From positions 48,195 to 112,194 of the forward strand of contig DAOLFG010000009.1 of the NCBI GenBank assembly GCA_035326425.1: a DNA stretch of 64,000 bases, given 5' to 3'. The notes under the pieces were generated by a model. That model was not told the origin of the DNA, ran no database searches, and saw only the letters and a list, made by a program, of their open reading frames with translations. The translations under genes and the position numbers were made by a program. Source of the DNA: CALKJU01 sp035326425 (GTDB lineage: Bacteria; Pseudomonadota; Alphaproteobacteria; Geminicoccales; Geminicoccaceae). Numbering within the stretch: the first letter of the stretch is position 1; every line of letters begins with the position of its first letter. Below, piece after piece: positions 35,319 through 46,711 of the stretch.

Positions 35319-36353
35319 ATGGCATTGCGTGGCGTTCAGACCGGCGGTGCCGGTGCGTGGCAGGCCCTCGACGCCCAGCTCCAGGGCCTCGAGACCGCCA
35401 ATGTGGGCAAGGGCGACAAACATGTGCGCGGCGCCCAGGACGGCACGCCGATCTATGTCCATGGCGACAAGGCGCACAGCCTGTCCTCGCGCGCCCCGAA
35501 ATATCGGGAGGGCGTGACCCAGATAAAGGCGGCGCTCGACCAGAGCTTCGGCCCCGGCTTCGGCGACTTCGCCTTCAAGCAGCTGGACAAGGACCGGTCG
35601 TTCTTCCAGCCGAGCGCCGAGAAAGGCCTGAAGCTCAAGGATCTCGACGACCTGCGCCAGGTCGTGGTCGACTACGGCACGAAGTATCAGGCCGTAGCCA
35701 ACGACCCGATGTTCCAGACCATGGGCGCGCAGAAGTTCTTCAGCCGGCTGGAGGCGGTCGAAAAGAACATCGCGCGGGCATCGCCCGAGCGTCAGCAGGA
35801 GGCGAGCCAGCTGACCGACCTGCAGAAGGTCGCGATCTACGGCTATACCAACAGCGACGACTGCTACCTGCTGAACCGCGAGCTGCGTGCCAGCCAGGGT
35901 GACGTCAGCGGGCTTTCCGACTACGGCAAGGCCTACATCCAACACATCACCGACGGCCTCGCCGCCCTGCCGCCGCCAGATCCGCAGCGGTTCGAATCGT
36001 ACAACGACAACGGCGTCGACAAGATCATGGTCCATCGCGGCACCAAGCACCTGCCGGCGGAGCTGGACCGCAACCTGCAGCGCGGCAACACCATCACCGA
36101 GCACGCCTTCACCAGCACGAGTGCCAGCGAATCCAAGAAGTTTCACGGATCGTACCAGTTCACCATCCTGTTGTCGGACCAGACCACCGGCCGCGACATC
36201 AGCGCGCTGTCGCCGCACGACGAGGAGGAGATCCTCTTTCCCCCGGGAACGCAGTTCCGCGTCGCCCATCGCGAGGGCGATGCCGACTTCCTCGGCATCG
36301 GCATGGAAGCCAGCACCGGTGTCAGCATCAGCATGCGCGAGGTGAGGAGCTGA
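35319..36353 (+). CDS. putative mono-ADP-ribosyltransferase effector (R-S-E class)
   Basis: A 344-residue protein with no signal peptide. The C-terminal half (about 165-344) carries an ADP-ribosyltransferase core. GYTNSDDCYLLNRELR (175-190) fits the conserved Y-x-x-x-N segment, the NAD-binding Arg is R240 in MVHRGTK, the STS motif is FTSTSAS (264-270), and the ExE turn is E302-E-E304 in DEEEILFPPGTQF. These match arginine-specific toxins such as ExoS, AexT and HopU1. The N-terminal 160 residues, Lys/Gln-rich with no match, could hold a secretion signal and chaperone-binding site. GGAGG (35306-35310) precedes the ATG. It is coupled to a 67-residue unknown gene two bases downstream. Confidence 0.75.
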   Translation: MALRGVQTGGAGAWQALDAQLQGLETANVGKGDKHVRGAQDGTPIYVHGDKAHSLSSRAPKYREGVTQIKAALDQSFGPGFGDFAFKQLDKDRSFFQPSAEKGLKLKDLDDLRQVVVDYGTKYQAVANDPMFQTMGAQKFFSRLEAVEKNIARASPERQQEASQLTDLQKVAIYGYTNSDDCYLLNRELRASQGDVSGLSDYGKAYIQHITDGLAALPPPDPQRFESYNDNGVDKIMVHRGTKHLPAELDRNLQRGNTITEHAFTSTSASESKKFHGSYQFTILLSDQTTGRDISALSPHDEEEILFPPGTQFRVAHREGDADFLGIGMEASTGVSISMREVRS

Positions 36354-36354
36354 G

Positions 36355-36558
36355 ATGCCGAACAACGACAAGAGGGCGTCGCAGGCCGACGAGGCCCTGG
36401 AAGGGCTCAGCGAGGCCGACCGCAAGTTCGTGCTCGAAGCCCGTCGCCGGCTCCGGGCCCGACAGCAGCAGCCTTATGTGAGCGAGACCCTCGAGCGCCG
36501 GGTCGAGTCCGAGCTGGGAATCGAGCCCGAGGACGAGCGCGGCAGCGGGTCGGCGTGA
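36355..36558 (+). CDS. 67-residue hypothetical protein downstream of the ADP-ribosyltransferase
   Basis: A small, highly charged protein not recognised from any family. Residues 10-40 (QADEALEGLSEADRKFVLE, then Arg-rich ARRRLRARQQQ) look like an amphipathic helix, followed by an acidic C-terminus. It starts one base after the toxin stop, with GAGGAG 6 bases upstream, so it is probably made together with the toxin. It might be a second chaperone, a secretion helper or an immunity-like inhibitor; nothing in it decides. It ends 30 bases before the convergent methyltransferase stop. Confidence 0.6.
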   Translation: MPNNDKRASQADEALEGLSEADRKFVLEARRRLRARQQQPYVSETLERRVESELGIEPEDERGSGSA

Positions 36559-36588
36559 ATTGCGGTCGCGCCGGAAGGGCCGATGCGA

Positions 36589-37347
36589 TCAGCCGTCCTT
36601 GCCGCCGATCTCGCAGCCAACGATGCGGTAGCCAAGATCCAGCGTTTCCAGGGCGAGCAGGTGACCGTTGCGCTCGGCCCAGCGTCCGCTCGAAAGATCG
36701 GCGCGGAGCCTCGCCAGGCCGGGCTCGGCATCGATCCGCGCGAAGCTGGACATGCCGCTTCGTATGGCGGCTTCGAGGTAGAATTCCGGCCGGCGCCAAT
36801 AGGCGCAGAGGAAACCGTCGGTGCAGTCGTGCGGGATGGCGACCGGCGTCATCCGCACCGGCCCGATCGAACGTTCCAGCAATGCGGTCAGCGCCGCGGC
36901 CCCGGGAAAGACCTTGCGGTCGTGGGCCACGATCTCCGGGAAATAATCCTCGGTCAGCCAGAACGGCTCGGCATCGGGAACCCATGTCAGCAGAACCACG
37001 CGCTTGCGCGCCACCCGCGCCATCTCGCCGAGGCCGCGCTCGGGATCCGTCCAGTGGTGGATGGTGAGAACCGCCATCGCCGCATCGACCGAAGCCGTCG
37101 CCAGAGGCAGCGCCTCCGCCCGTCCCCGCAGGCAGGGCGCGGCATCCGCGGGCCGCTGCCGCATCATCACCTCGGACGGCTCGACGGCGACCACCATGCG
37201 GTTCGACGGCTCGTATGAGCCTGTACCGGCGCCGATGTTCACGACACTTCCGGCGTCGCCGAGCGCCGCATCGATAGCGGATGCGATCCGTCGATCAGGC
37301 CGCCGGAACGCCGCGTAGCTGCGACCGATGCTGTCGTAGAGCGCCAT
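36589..37347 (-). CDS. class I SAM-dependent methyltransferase
   Basis: A 252-residue Rossmann-fold methyltransferase of the UbiE/type 11 group. The SAM-binding motif I is VVNIGAGTGSYE (about 35-46), with the acidic residue after strand 2 in VVAVEPSEVM. The motif around residue 85 is VDAAMAVLTIHHW. The substrate is unknown. The ATG at 37347 starts MALYDSIGRSYAAFRRPD, a typical opening for this group. The gene is 53 bases downstream of pdhC on the same strand and may be read from its transcript. It marks the pdh-side edge of the accessory islet. Confidence 0.82.
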   Translation of the reverse strand: MALYDSIGRSYAAFRRPDRRIASAIDAALGDAGSVVNIGAGTGSYEPSNRMVVAVEPSEVMMRQRPADAAPCLRGRAEALPLATASVDAAMAVLTIHHWTDPERGLGEMARVARKRVVLLTWVPDAEPFWLTEDYFPEIVAHDRKVFPGAAALTALLERSIGPVRMTPVAIPHDCTDGFLCAYWRRPEFYLEAAIRSGMSSFARIDAEPGLARLRADLSSGRWAERNGHLLALETLDLGYRIVGCEIGGKDG

Positions 37348-37400
37348 GCGTCCGACCCTAGGCCGGTGATGCAGGATCTCGATCCGGCACCCCTCCGCGC

Positions 37401-38726
37401 TCACAGCATCAGCGAGATCGGATCCTCTACCAGCGCCTTGAACGCCTGCAGCCATTCCGCACCCAGGGCACCGTCGACGACGCGATGGTCGATCGACAGC
37501 GTCACCGTCATCACTGTGGCGATGGCCAGCGCGTTGTCCTTGACCACCGGCCGCTTCTCGCCGGCGCCCACGGCCAGGATGCAGCTCTGCGGCGGGTTGA
37601 TGACCGCAGCGAACTCCTTGATGCCGTACATGCCGAGGTTGGAGATCGAGAAGCCGCCGCCCTGGTACTCCTCGGGCTTCAGCTTGCCGGCCTTGGCACG
37701 GGTGGCGAGGTCCTTCATCTCGGACGAGATGGTGGCCAGCCCCTTCTGGTCGGCCTTGCGGACGATCGGCGTGATCAGCCCGCCGTCGATCGCCACGGCG
37801 ACCGAGACGTCGATGTCCTCCAACTCGTAGACCTTGTCGCCGCCCCAGTAGGCGTTGACCGCCGGCTTCTGCCGAATGGCGATCGCCACGGCCTTGATGA
37901 CGAGATCGTTCACCGACAGCTTGTAGTCGGCACCCTTGCGGCCGTTGAGGTCGGCCCGCAGCTTGAGCAGCGCGTCCAGCTCGACGTCGACCGACAGGTA
38001 GAAATGCGGGATCGTCTGCTTGGCCTCGGTGAGCCGGCGCGCGATCACCTTGCGCATGCTCGACAGCGCCACCTCGCGATGCGGCGCCGTCGGCGCGCCG
38101 ATGGCGGCAGCCGGTGCGGGCGCGGCGGGTGCCGGAGCCGCGGCGGGGCGCGCCGCCTCGGGCGCCCTGGCATGCGGGCCGGTGGTGACGGCGGCCTTGG
38201 GCGCGCCGCCCTGCTGGGCCTTCTCGATGTCGGCCTTGACGATCCGGCCGTGCGGGCCCGAGCCCTGGATGCCCGAAAGCTCGATGCCGGCCAGCTCGGC
38301 CATCCGCTTCGCCAGCGGGCTGGCGAAGATCCGCTCGCCTTCGGCATGACCGTTGCCGCCGGGCGCGGGCGCCGCCGCCGGCTTGCTCTCGGCCTTCGGC
38401 GGCTCGGCCGGCTTGCTCGGCTCCGGTTTCGCCTCCGCCTTCGGCGCCCGCTCGGCACCCTCCGACAGGCTGGACGCGTCCTCGCCCTCGCCCAGCAGCA
38501 GGGCGATCGGCTGGTTGACCTTCACGGCCTCCGTGCCCTCGGGCACCAGGATCCTGCCCAAGGTACCCTCGTCGACCGCCTCGACCTCCATGGTGGCCTT
38601 GTCGGTCTCGATCTCGGCGATGATGTCGCCGGAGCGGATCTCGTCGCCCTCCTTCTTCAGCCATTTCGCGAGGTTGCCCTCGGTCATGGTCGGCGACAGC
38701 GCCGGCATCAGGATCTCGGTCGGCAT
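37401..38726 (-). CDS. pdhC: pyruvate dehydrogenase E2, dihydrolipoamide acetyltransferase
   Basis: A 441-residue core subunit of the pyruvate dehydrogenase complex that transfers acetyl groups from lipoyl-lysine to CoA. Residues 1-80 form a single lipoyl domain with the target lysine in IETDKATMEVEA. An Ala/Pro/Lys-rich linker follows. The peripheral-subunit-binding domain is FASPLAKRMAELAG, and the C-terminal catalytic domain ends with the active-site pattern DHRVVDGALGAEWL. The first 83 residues are nearly the same as those of PdhB. The gene is 6 bases downstream of pdhB. lpd, its usual downstream neighbour, lies 3.5 kb away. Confidence 0.96.
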   Translation of the reverse strand: MPTEILMPALSPTMTEGNLAKWLKKEGDEIRSGDIIAEIETDKATMEVEAVDEGTLGRILVPEGTEAVKVNQPIALLLGEGEDASSLSEGAERAPKAEAKPEPSKPAEPPKAESKPAAAPAPGGNGHAEGERIFASPLAKRMAELAGIELSGIQGSGPHGRIVKADIEKAQQGGAPKAAVTTGPHARAPEAARPAAAPAPAAPAPAAAIGAPTAPHREVALSSMRKVIARRLTEAKQTIPHFYLSVDVELDALLKLRADLNGRKGADYKLSVNDLVIKAVAIAIRQKPAVNAYWGGDKVYELEDIDVSVAVAIDGGLITPIVRKADQKGLATISSEMKDLATRAKAGKLKPEEYQGGGFSISNLGMYGIKEFAAVINPPQSCILAVGAGEKRPVVKDNALAIATVMTVTLSIDHRVVDGALGAEWLQAFKALVEDPISLML

Positions 38727-38732
38727 CGGCGA

Positions 38733-40118
<1,386 letters not shown>

Positions 40119-40134
40119 CGTCCTCTCCCCGCGC

Positions 40135-41154
40135 TCACGCCTCGGCCAGGATGTCGGTCCACAGCTCGTCAGGCTCCGGCTCCGGGCTGTCCTGGGCGAA
40201 GCGCGCGGCGTCGTTGACGATGTCGCGGATCTCCTTGTCCAGGGCCTTGAACCTGTCGTCGGTGCCGGCACCGCGCTCGATCAGCACCTTCCTCAGGCCC
40301 TCGATCGGGTCGTGGCGCTCGCGCATCTCCTGCACCTCCTCCTTGCTCCGGTACTTCGCCGGATCGGACATGGAGTGGCCGCGATAGCGGTAGGTCATGG
40401 CCTCCAGGATCATCGGGCCGGCGCCGGACCGCACCTTCTCGACCATCTCGGTGCCGGCGGCGTGCACGGCCACCACGTCCATGCCGTCGACCTCGCGGCC
40501 GGGAATGCCGTAGGCCTCGCCGCGCTTCCACAGCTCGGGCACCGCGGCATGCCGGTTCTCGGACGTGCCCATGGCGTAGCGGTTGTTCTCGATGACGTAG
40601 AGCACCGGCAGCCGCCACAGGGCCGCCATGTTGAAGCTCTCGTAGACTTGGCCCTGGTTGACGGCGCCGTCGCCGAGATAGGTGATGCAGATGCCGCCGT
40701 CCTCGCGGTACTTGTGGGCGAAGGCGAGGCCGGTGCCCAGCGGCACCTGGCCGGCGACGATGCCGTGGCCGCCATAGAAGCCCTTCTCGCGGGCGAACAT
40801 GTGCATCGAGCCGCCCTTGCCCTTGGAGTAGCCGCCGATGCGCCCGGTGAGCTCGGCCATGACCCGGCGCGGATCCATGCCGGTCACCAGCATGTGGCCG
40901 TGGTCGCGATAGCCGGTGATGACGGAATCGCCGGGCTTCAGGGCATGCTGCATGCCCACCGCCACGGCCTCCTGGCCGATGTAGAGGTGGCAGAAGCCGC
41001 CGATCAGGCCCATGCCGTAGAGCTGGCCGGCCTTCTCCTCGAAGCGTCGGATCAGCAGCATCTCGCGATAGTAGGCGAGCAGCGCCTCGGCGCTCGGCAG
41101 ACCGCCATCGGCGGCCGCGTCCGCCTTCTTGCCCGGACGCTTGGCTGCGGCCAT
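40135..41154 (-). CDS. pdhA: pyruvate dehydrogenase E1 alpha subunit
   Basis: A 339-residue thiamine-diphosphate-binding subunit that decarboxylates pyruvate with PdhB. It shows the PDH-alpha signatures GFCHLYIGQEAVAVG, YRDHGHMLVTG and KGGSMHMFA. The ThDP motif GDGAVNQGQVYESFNMA is present, with a terminal ENNRYAMGTS. The phosphorylation-loop region YRGHSMSDPAKYR is also present. The ATG at 41154 has a GGGGAGGAAGG site. An earlier in-frame start would add six residues. It is the first gene of pdhABC, and a promoter-like sequence lies 50 bases upstream. Confidence 0.96.
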   Translation of the reverse strand: MAAAKRPGKKADAAADGGLPSAEALLAYYREMLLIRRFEEKAGQLYGMGLIGGFCHLYIGQEAVAVGMQHALKPGDSVITGYRDHGHMLVTGMDPRRVMAELTGRIGGYSKGKGGSMHMFAREKGFYGGHGIVAGQVPLGTGLAFAHKYREDGGICITYLGDGAVNQGQVYESFNMAALWRLPVLYVIENNRYAMGTSENRHAAVPELWKRGEAYGIPGREVDGMDVVAVHAAGTEMVEKVRSGAGPMILEAMTYRYRGHSMSDPAKYRSKEEVQEMRERHDPIEGLRKVLIERGAGTDDRFKALDKEIRDIVNDAARFAQDSPEPEPDELWTDILAEA

Positions 41155-41204
41155 GCCCTTCCTCCCCGTCATGCGATGCCGAGACGTTACTACGGTTTTT
41201 CAGT

Positions 41205-41230
41205 GATATAGACATCCGCCGGGACTGCAA
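41205..41230 (-). promoter_or_regulatory. predicted promoter for pdhABC
   Basis: On the minus strand TTGCAGT (41224-41230) and TCTATATC (41205-41212) are spaced by 11 bases. This resembles the Caulobacter-type housekeeping promoter TTGACGS-N10-14-GCTANAWC. It lies about 50 bases upstream of the pdhA start, between ftsB and pdhA. Confidence 0.4.
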
Positions 41231-41248
41231 GCGCCCCCGGCGGAAGGC

Positions 41249-41584
41249 TCATGGCTCGGGCGGCGCCTCGCGCTCGGGCGTCAGCACGATGACCTCGCGG
41301 TCGGCGACATAGCCGAGCTTGCGCAGCTCCTCCTCGAGGAGATCCGGGTCGATGGCGTCCCTCGCCAGGCCCTTCACCCGCCGGTCGATCACGGCCCGCT
41401 CGGCCTTCATCTCCGCCAGCTGCAGCTTGGCCGCCTCGACCTCGCGGTTGAGGTCGACCCAGGCGAGCAGGCCGCGTCCGCCATGGATGCCGTGATAGCC
41501 GAAATAGACCAGCGCCAGCGCCAGCACGATGGCGACACCCTTGCGGCGCAGGAACCTGCCTATCGGCGACCAGTCGATGCTCAT
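41249..41584 (-). CDS. ftsB: septum formation initiator, FtsB/DivIC family
   Basis: A 111-residue bitopic inner-membrane protein of the FtsB/DivIC family that helps assemble the divisome. It has a short basic cytosolic start, one membrane segment (VAIVLALALVYFGYHGI, about 17-33) and a periplasmic coiled coil (REVEAAKLQLAEMKAERAVI). The family's C-terminal segment DLLEEELRKLGYVADREVIV follows. The gene lies between eno and pdhA, the usual proteobacterial place for ftsB next to eno. The Ser/Pro-rich end is short and unremarkable. Confidence 0.88.
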   Translation of the reverse strand: MSIDWSPIGRFLRRKGVAIVLALALVYFGYHGIHGGRGLLAWVDLNREVEAAKLQLAEMKAERAVIDRRVKGLARDAIDPDLLEEELRKLGYVADREVIVLTPEREAPPEP

Positions 41585-41611
41585 GGGCGGACGGACTCCT
41601 TCGAGGCGGCG

Positions 41612-42898
41612 TCAGCCGCGCGCCAGGGCGGCGCGGCCAGGATAGCGCGCCGCCCCACCCAATTCCTCCTCGATCCGCAAGAGCTGGTTGTATTTCGCCA
41701 TCCTGTCGGAGCGCGACAGCGATCCGGTCTTGATCTGGCCGCAGCCGGTGGCGACCGCGAGGTCGGCGATGGTGGCGTCCTCGCTCTCGCCCGAGCGGTG
41801 CGAGGCGATCGAGCGGTAGCCGGCGTCGGCCGCCATCCGCATCGCCTCCAGCGTCTCGGTCAGCGTGCCGATCTGGTTGACCTTGATCAGGATGGCGTTG
41901 GCGATGCCCTTCTCGATACCCTCGGCCAGGATCGCCGGGTTGGTGACGAACAGGTCGTCGCCCACCAGCTGGACCTTCGCACCCAGGACGTCGGTCAGGT
42001 GCTTCCACCCCGCCCAGTCGCCTTCGGCCATGCCGTCCTCGATCGACGCGATCGGGAACTTGCCGGCGAGGCCCTCGAGCCAGCGCACCATGCCGCCGGA
42101 ATCGAGCGACTTGCCCTCGCCTTCCATCTCGTACTTGCCGTTCTTGAAGAACTCGCTGGAGGCGCAGTCCAGCGCGAACACCACCTCGTCGCCGATCTTG
42201 TAGCCGGCGGCTGCGACGGCTTTCTCCAGGAAAGCAAGGGCTTCCTCGGCACTCTTCAGATCGGGCGCGAAGCCGCCCTCGTCGCCGACATTGGTGTTGT
42301 GGCCGGCCGACTTCAGCGCCTTGCGCAGGTTGTGGAAGATCTCGGCCCCCATGCGCAGCGCCTCCGAGAAGGAGGGCGCGCCCACGGGCATGATCATGAA
42401 CTCCTGCACGTCGATCGGATTGTCGGCGTGGGCGCCGCCGTTGATGACGTTCATCATCGGCACCGGCAGCGTGCGGGCCGAGACGCCGCCGAGATAGCGG
42501 TAGAGCGGCAGCCCGGTCATCTCGGCCGCCGCCTTGGCGGTGGCGAGGCTGACCCCCAGGATGGCGTTCGCACCCAGGCGCCCCTTGTTGTCGGTGCCGT
42601 CGAGCCCGATCATCGCCTTGTCGATGGCCGCCTGGTCGGTGGCCGGCATGCCGAGCACGGCGTCGGTCAGCTCGCTGTTGACCGATTCCACCGCCTTGGT
42701 GACGCCCTTGCCGAGATAGCGCCCGGCATCGCCGTCGCGCAGCTCCAGCGCCTCGCGCGAGCCGGTCGAGGCGCCCGACGGCACGATGGCGCGGCCGAAG
42801 GCGCCGCACACCAGCCGGACGTCGACCTCGACGGTGGGATTGCCGCGGCTGTCCAGGACCTCTCGGCCGCGGACGTGGGCAATATCGGCGTCGTCCAT
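41612..42898 (-). CDS. eno: enolase
   Basis: A 428-residue glycolytic enzyme that interconverts 2-phosphoglycerate and phosphoenolpyruvate. It shows VRGREVLDSRGNPTVEVDV, the mobile loop SGASTGSREALEL, the magnesium ligands in VVFALDCASSEFF, ASIEDGMAEGDW and LVGDDLFVTN, the catalytic lysine in AILIKVNQIGTLTE and the C-terminal SHRSGESEDATIADLAV. The ATG at 42898 has GGAGGA 7 bases upstream. It lies 26 bases downstream of kdsA. Complete and typical. Confidence 0.97.
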   Translation of the reverse strand: MDDADIAHVRGREVLDSRGNPTVEVDVRLVCGAFGRAIVPSGASTGSREALELRDGDAGRYLGKGVTKAVESVNSELTDAVLGMPATDQAAIDKAMIGLDGTDNKGRLGANAILGVSLATAKAAAEMTGLPLYRYLGGVSARTLPVPMMNVINGGAHADNPIDVQEFMIMPVGAPSFSEALRMGAEIFHNLRKALKSAGHNTNVGDEGGFAPDLKSAEEALAFLEKAVAAAGYKIGDEVVFALDCASSEFFKNGKYEMEGEGKSLDSGGMVRWLEGLAGKFPIASIEDGMAEGDWAGWKHLTDVLGAKVQLVGDDLFVTNPAILAEGIEKGIANAILIKVNQIGTLTETLEAMRMAADAGYRSIASHRSGESEDATIADLAVATGCGQIKTGSLSRSDRMAKYNQLLRIEEELGGAARYPGRAALARG

Positions 42899-42924
42899 GG
42901 GCGATCCTCCTTTGCGCCGCCGCG

Positions 42925-43770
42925 TCAGAAGCTCGGCAGCGGCATTTCCTTGGCCAGGGCGTCGATGCGCTGTAGCTGCTGCAGCAGGCCGCGCATAGCC
43001 CCGAGAGGGACCATGTTGGGCCCGTCGCTGATGGCCTTGTCGGGATTGTCGTGGGTCTCGATGAACACGCCGGCGACACCCACCGCCATCGCCGCACGGG
43101 CCAGCACCGGCACGAACTCGCGCTCGCCGCCGCTGCTCTCGCCGAGGCCGCCCGGCTGCTGCACCGAATGGGTGGCGTCGAAGATCACCGGCCAGCCGGT
43201 CGCCGCCATCTGCGGCAGGCCGCGCATGTCGGTGACCAGGGTGTTGTAGCCGAACGAGGTGCCGCGCTCGCAGAGCAGCAGCCGCTCGCAGCCGAGGCTC
43301 TCCACCTTGGCCGCCAGCCGCACCATGTCCCAAGGGGCCAGGAACTGGCCCTTCTTGACGTTGATGGCGCGGCCGGTCTCGGCCGCCGCTCTGAGCAAAT
43401 CCGTCTGCCGGCAGAGAAAGGCCGGGATCTGCAGCACGTCGACGACCTCGGCCACCGGCGCGCATTGCCAGCTCTCGTGCACGTCGGTCAGGACCGGCAG
43501 GCCCGTGGCCTGCTTGACCTCGGCCAGGATCTCGATCCCGCGTTCCAGGCCCAGCCCGCGCCCCGTCTTTGCGGAGGAGCGGTTCGCCTTGTCGAACGAG
43601 CTCTTGTAGATCAGCGGAATGCCCAGCTCGCCGCAGAGCGCCTTCAGCTCGCCCGCCATCATCAGCGCGTGCTCGCGGCTCTCGATGGCGCAGGGGCCGG
43701 CGATCAGCGCGAACGGCCGGTCGGCCGCGACCCTGACGTTGCCGATCTCGACGGTGCGTTGCGTGGTCAT
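42925..43770 (-). CDS. kdsA: KDO-8-phosphate synthase
   Basis: A 281-residue enzyme that condenses phosphoenolpyruvate and arabinose-5-phosphate into KDO-8-phosphate, needed for lipopolysaccharide core. Motifs are LIAGPCAIESREHAL, YKSSFDKANRSS, TDVHESWQCAPVAEVVD, LCRQTDLL and the metal/substrate region CERGTSFGYNTLV with FDATHSVQQPGG. The ATG (43768-43770) lies two bases from the pyrG stop, so the genes are read together. Presence of kdsA shows an LPS-bearing Gram-negative. Confidence 0.97.
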   Translation of the reverse strand: MTTQRTVEIGNVRVAADRPFALIAGPCAIESREHALMMAGELKALCGELGIPLIYKSSFDKANRSSAKTGRGLGLERGIEILAEVKQATGLPVLTDVHESWQCAPVAEVVDVLQIPAFLCRQTDLLRAAAETGRAINVKKGQFLAPWDMVRLAAKVESLGCERLLLCERGTSFGYNTLVTDMRGLPQMAATGWPVIFDATHSVQQPGGLGESSGGEREFVPVLARAAMAVGVAGVFIETHDNPDKAISDGPNMVPLGAMRGLLQQLQRIDALAKEMPLPSF

Positions 43771-43772
43771 GG

Positions 43773-45397
<1,625 letters not shown>

Positions 45398-45401
<4 letters not shown>

Positions 45402-45727
45402 TTGGCGACCGGCGGCGCGGGTGCCGCGGGAACGGCGGGTGGTGCCGGCTCGGCCGGTGCCGCCGGTACGGGCGCATCGAGGATCGAGGACGGTCCGGTC
45501 GCCCGGCTGGCCAGGATCGCCAGGATCAGGCTGGTGCAGATGAAGATCGCGGCCAGCACCGCCGTGCTCCGCGTCAGCAGGTTGGCGCCGCCGCGCGCCG
45601 TCAGGAAGCCGCCACCGGCGCCGCCGCCACCGATGCCGAGGGCGCCGCCCTCGCTCTTCTGCAGCAGGATCACGCCCACGAGGGCGACCGCGATCAGCAG
45701 GTGGATCACCAGGAGAACCGTCGTCAT
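45398..45727 (-). CDS. secG: preprotein translocase subunit SecG
   Basis: A 109-residue inner-membrane component of the SecYEG translocon. It has two membrane segments (TVLLVIHLLIAVALVGVILL and STAVLAAIFICTSLILAILA) joined by the conserved Gly-rich loop (QKSEGGALGIGGG, FLTARGGANLLTRST). The C-terminal 30 residues are Ala/Pro-rich, as is frequent in alphaproteobacteria. It lies between tpiA and pyrG and overlaps the latter by four bases. Confidence 0.93.
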
Positions 45728-45807
45728 GCGTCAACCTTGAACAACAGAAATCGCCGATGCCGGCGCCGTCCGAACCAGGATATGGGCGCCCGGGCGCCGA
45801 TTCGCGA

Positions 45808-46560
45808 TCAGGCGCCGCCCCCGGCCTGGTAGATCGCCCAGAATTCGCGCGCGTCCAGGCTGGCGCCGCCGACGAGCGCGCCGTCGACCGAGCGCTGCGC
45901 CAGGATCTCGCTGGCATTGCCCGGCTTGACCGAGCCGCCGTAGAGCAGCGGCACGGTCTCACCGTCCGTCACCAGGCCGGCGAGACGGTCGCGCAGGTGG
46001 CGATGCACCGCCTCGATCTCGTCCACGCCGGGCGTGCGGCCGGTGCCGATCGCCCAGACCGGCTCGTAGGCCACCACCAGCCGTTCGGCGCCGACCCCGG
46101 CCGGTATGCTGCCGCGGAGCTGGCTGTCCAGCCGCCCGAGCGTCTTGCCGTCGAGCCACTCCTGCTCGGTCTCGCCGACGCAGACCACGATGCGCAGCCC
46201 TGCCTCCAGGGCTGCCGCCGCCTTGGCCGCCACCTGTGCATCCGTCTCGCCCAGGCCGTGTCGGCGCTCGGAATGGCCGAGGATGACCGCCTGGGCGCCG
46301 GCGTCCTTCAGCATCGGCGCCGACACCGAGCCGGTGAAGGCGCCGCCGGCCCGCTCATGGCAGTCCTGGCCGCCGACCATGATGCCGCTGCCCTCGAGGC
46401 GACGCGCCACGGCGGCCAGCAGCGTCGCCGGCGGGAAGACCCCGAGCGTGCCGCTGAGCTTGGCCGCCTTGTCGGCCAGCGCCCCTGCCAGCGCCAGGCC
46501 GTCCGCGCGCAGGCCGTTCATCTTCCAGTTGCCGAGAACGACCGGCCTGGCCAGCGCCAT
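45808..46560 (-). CDS. tpiA: triosephosphate isomerase
   Basis: A 250-residue TIM-barrel enzyme interconverting glyceraldehyde-3-phosphate and dihydroxyacetone phosphate. The catalytic lysine is in GNWKMNG, the histidine in AVILGHSERRH, and the glutamate in VVAYEPVWAIGTGRTP; the phosphate loop is in YGGSVKPGNA. The ATG at 46560 has AAGGA 6 bases upstream, so the slightly longer TTG-started frame was not used. It is divergent from ppiD. Confidence 0.96.
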   Translation of the reverse strand: MALARPVVLGNWKMNGLRADGLALAGALADKAAKLSGTLGVFPPATLLAAVARRLEGSGIMVGGQDCHERAGGAFTGSVSAPMLKDAGAQAVILGHSERRHGLGETDAQVAAKAAAALEAGLRIVVCVGETEQEWLDGKTLGRLDSQLRGSIPAGVGAERLVVAYEPVWAIGTGRTPGVDEIEAVHRHLRDRLAGLVTDGETVPLLYGGSVKPGNASEILAQRSVDGALVGGASLDAREFWAIYQAGGGA

Positions 46561-46645
46561 CCTCAATCCTTCGACCGTCGAGCCGCGCGCTACCTAGCAT
46601 ACGAGATTGCGACTTTCCAAGCGTGGCCGGCCGGGCAGATGCCGA

Positions 46646-46674
46646 TTGCCGCGCAGAGGCCCGATGCCTATTGT
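46646..46674 (+). promoter_or_regulatory. predicted promoter for ppiD-trpE
   Basis: TTGCCG (46646-46651) and TATTGT (46669-46674) are separated by 17 bases, a fair sigma-70 match. This places a transcript start about 30 bases before the ppiD ATG and rules against a longer ppiD reading frame that begins inside the promoter. Confidence 0.42.
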
Positions 46675-46711
46675 CCGGCCGCTTTCCAGCAGCCTCGACG
46701 GTTCCTTCTTC

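Noticed and set aside
40119..40271. Extra N-terminal 51 residues for PdhB
   Set aside because: They are Arg/Ser-rich, overlap the end of pdhA, and precede the canonical lipoyl-domain start.
46607..46711. Longer PpiD starting upstream
   Set aside because: The extra start codons lie in or before the predicted promoter, and the family begins at the MLESIRGH position.
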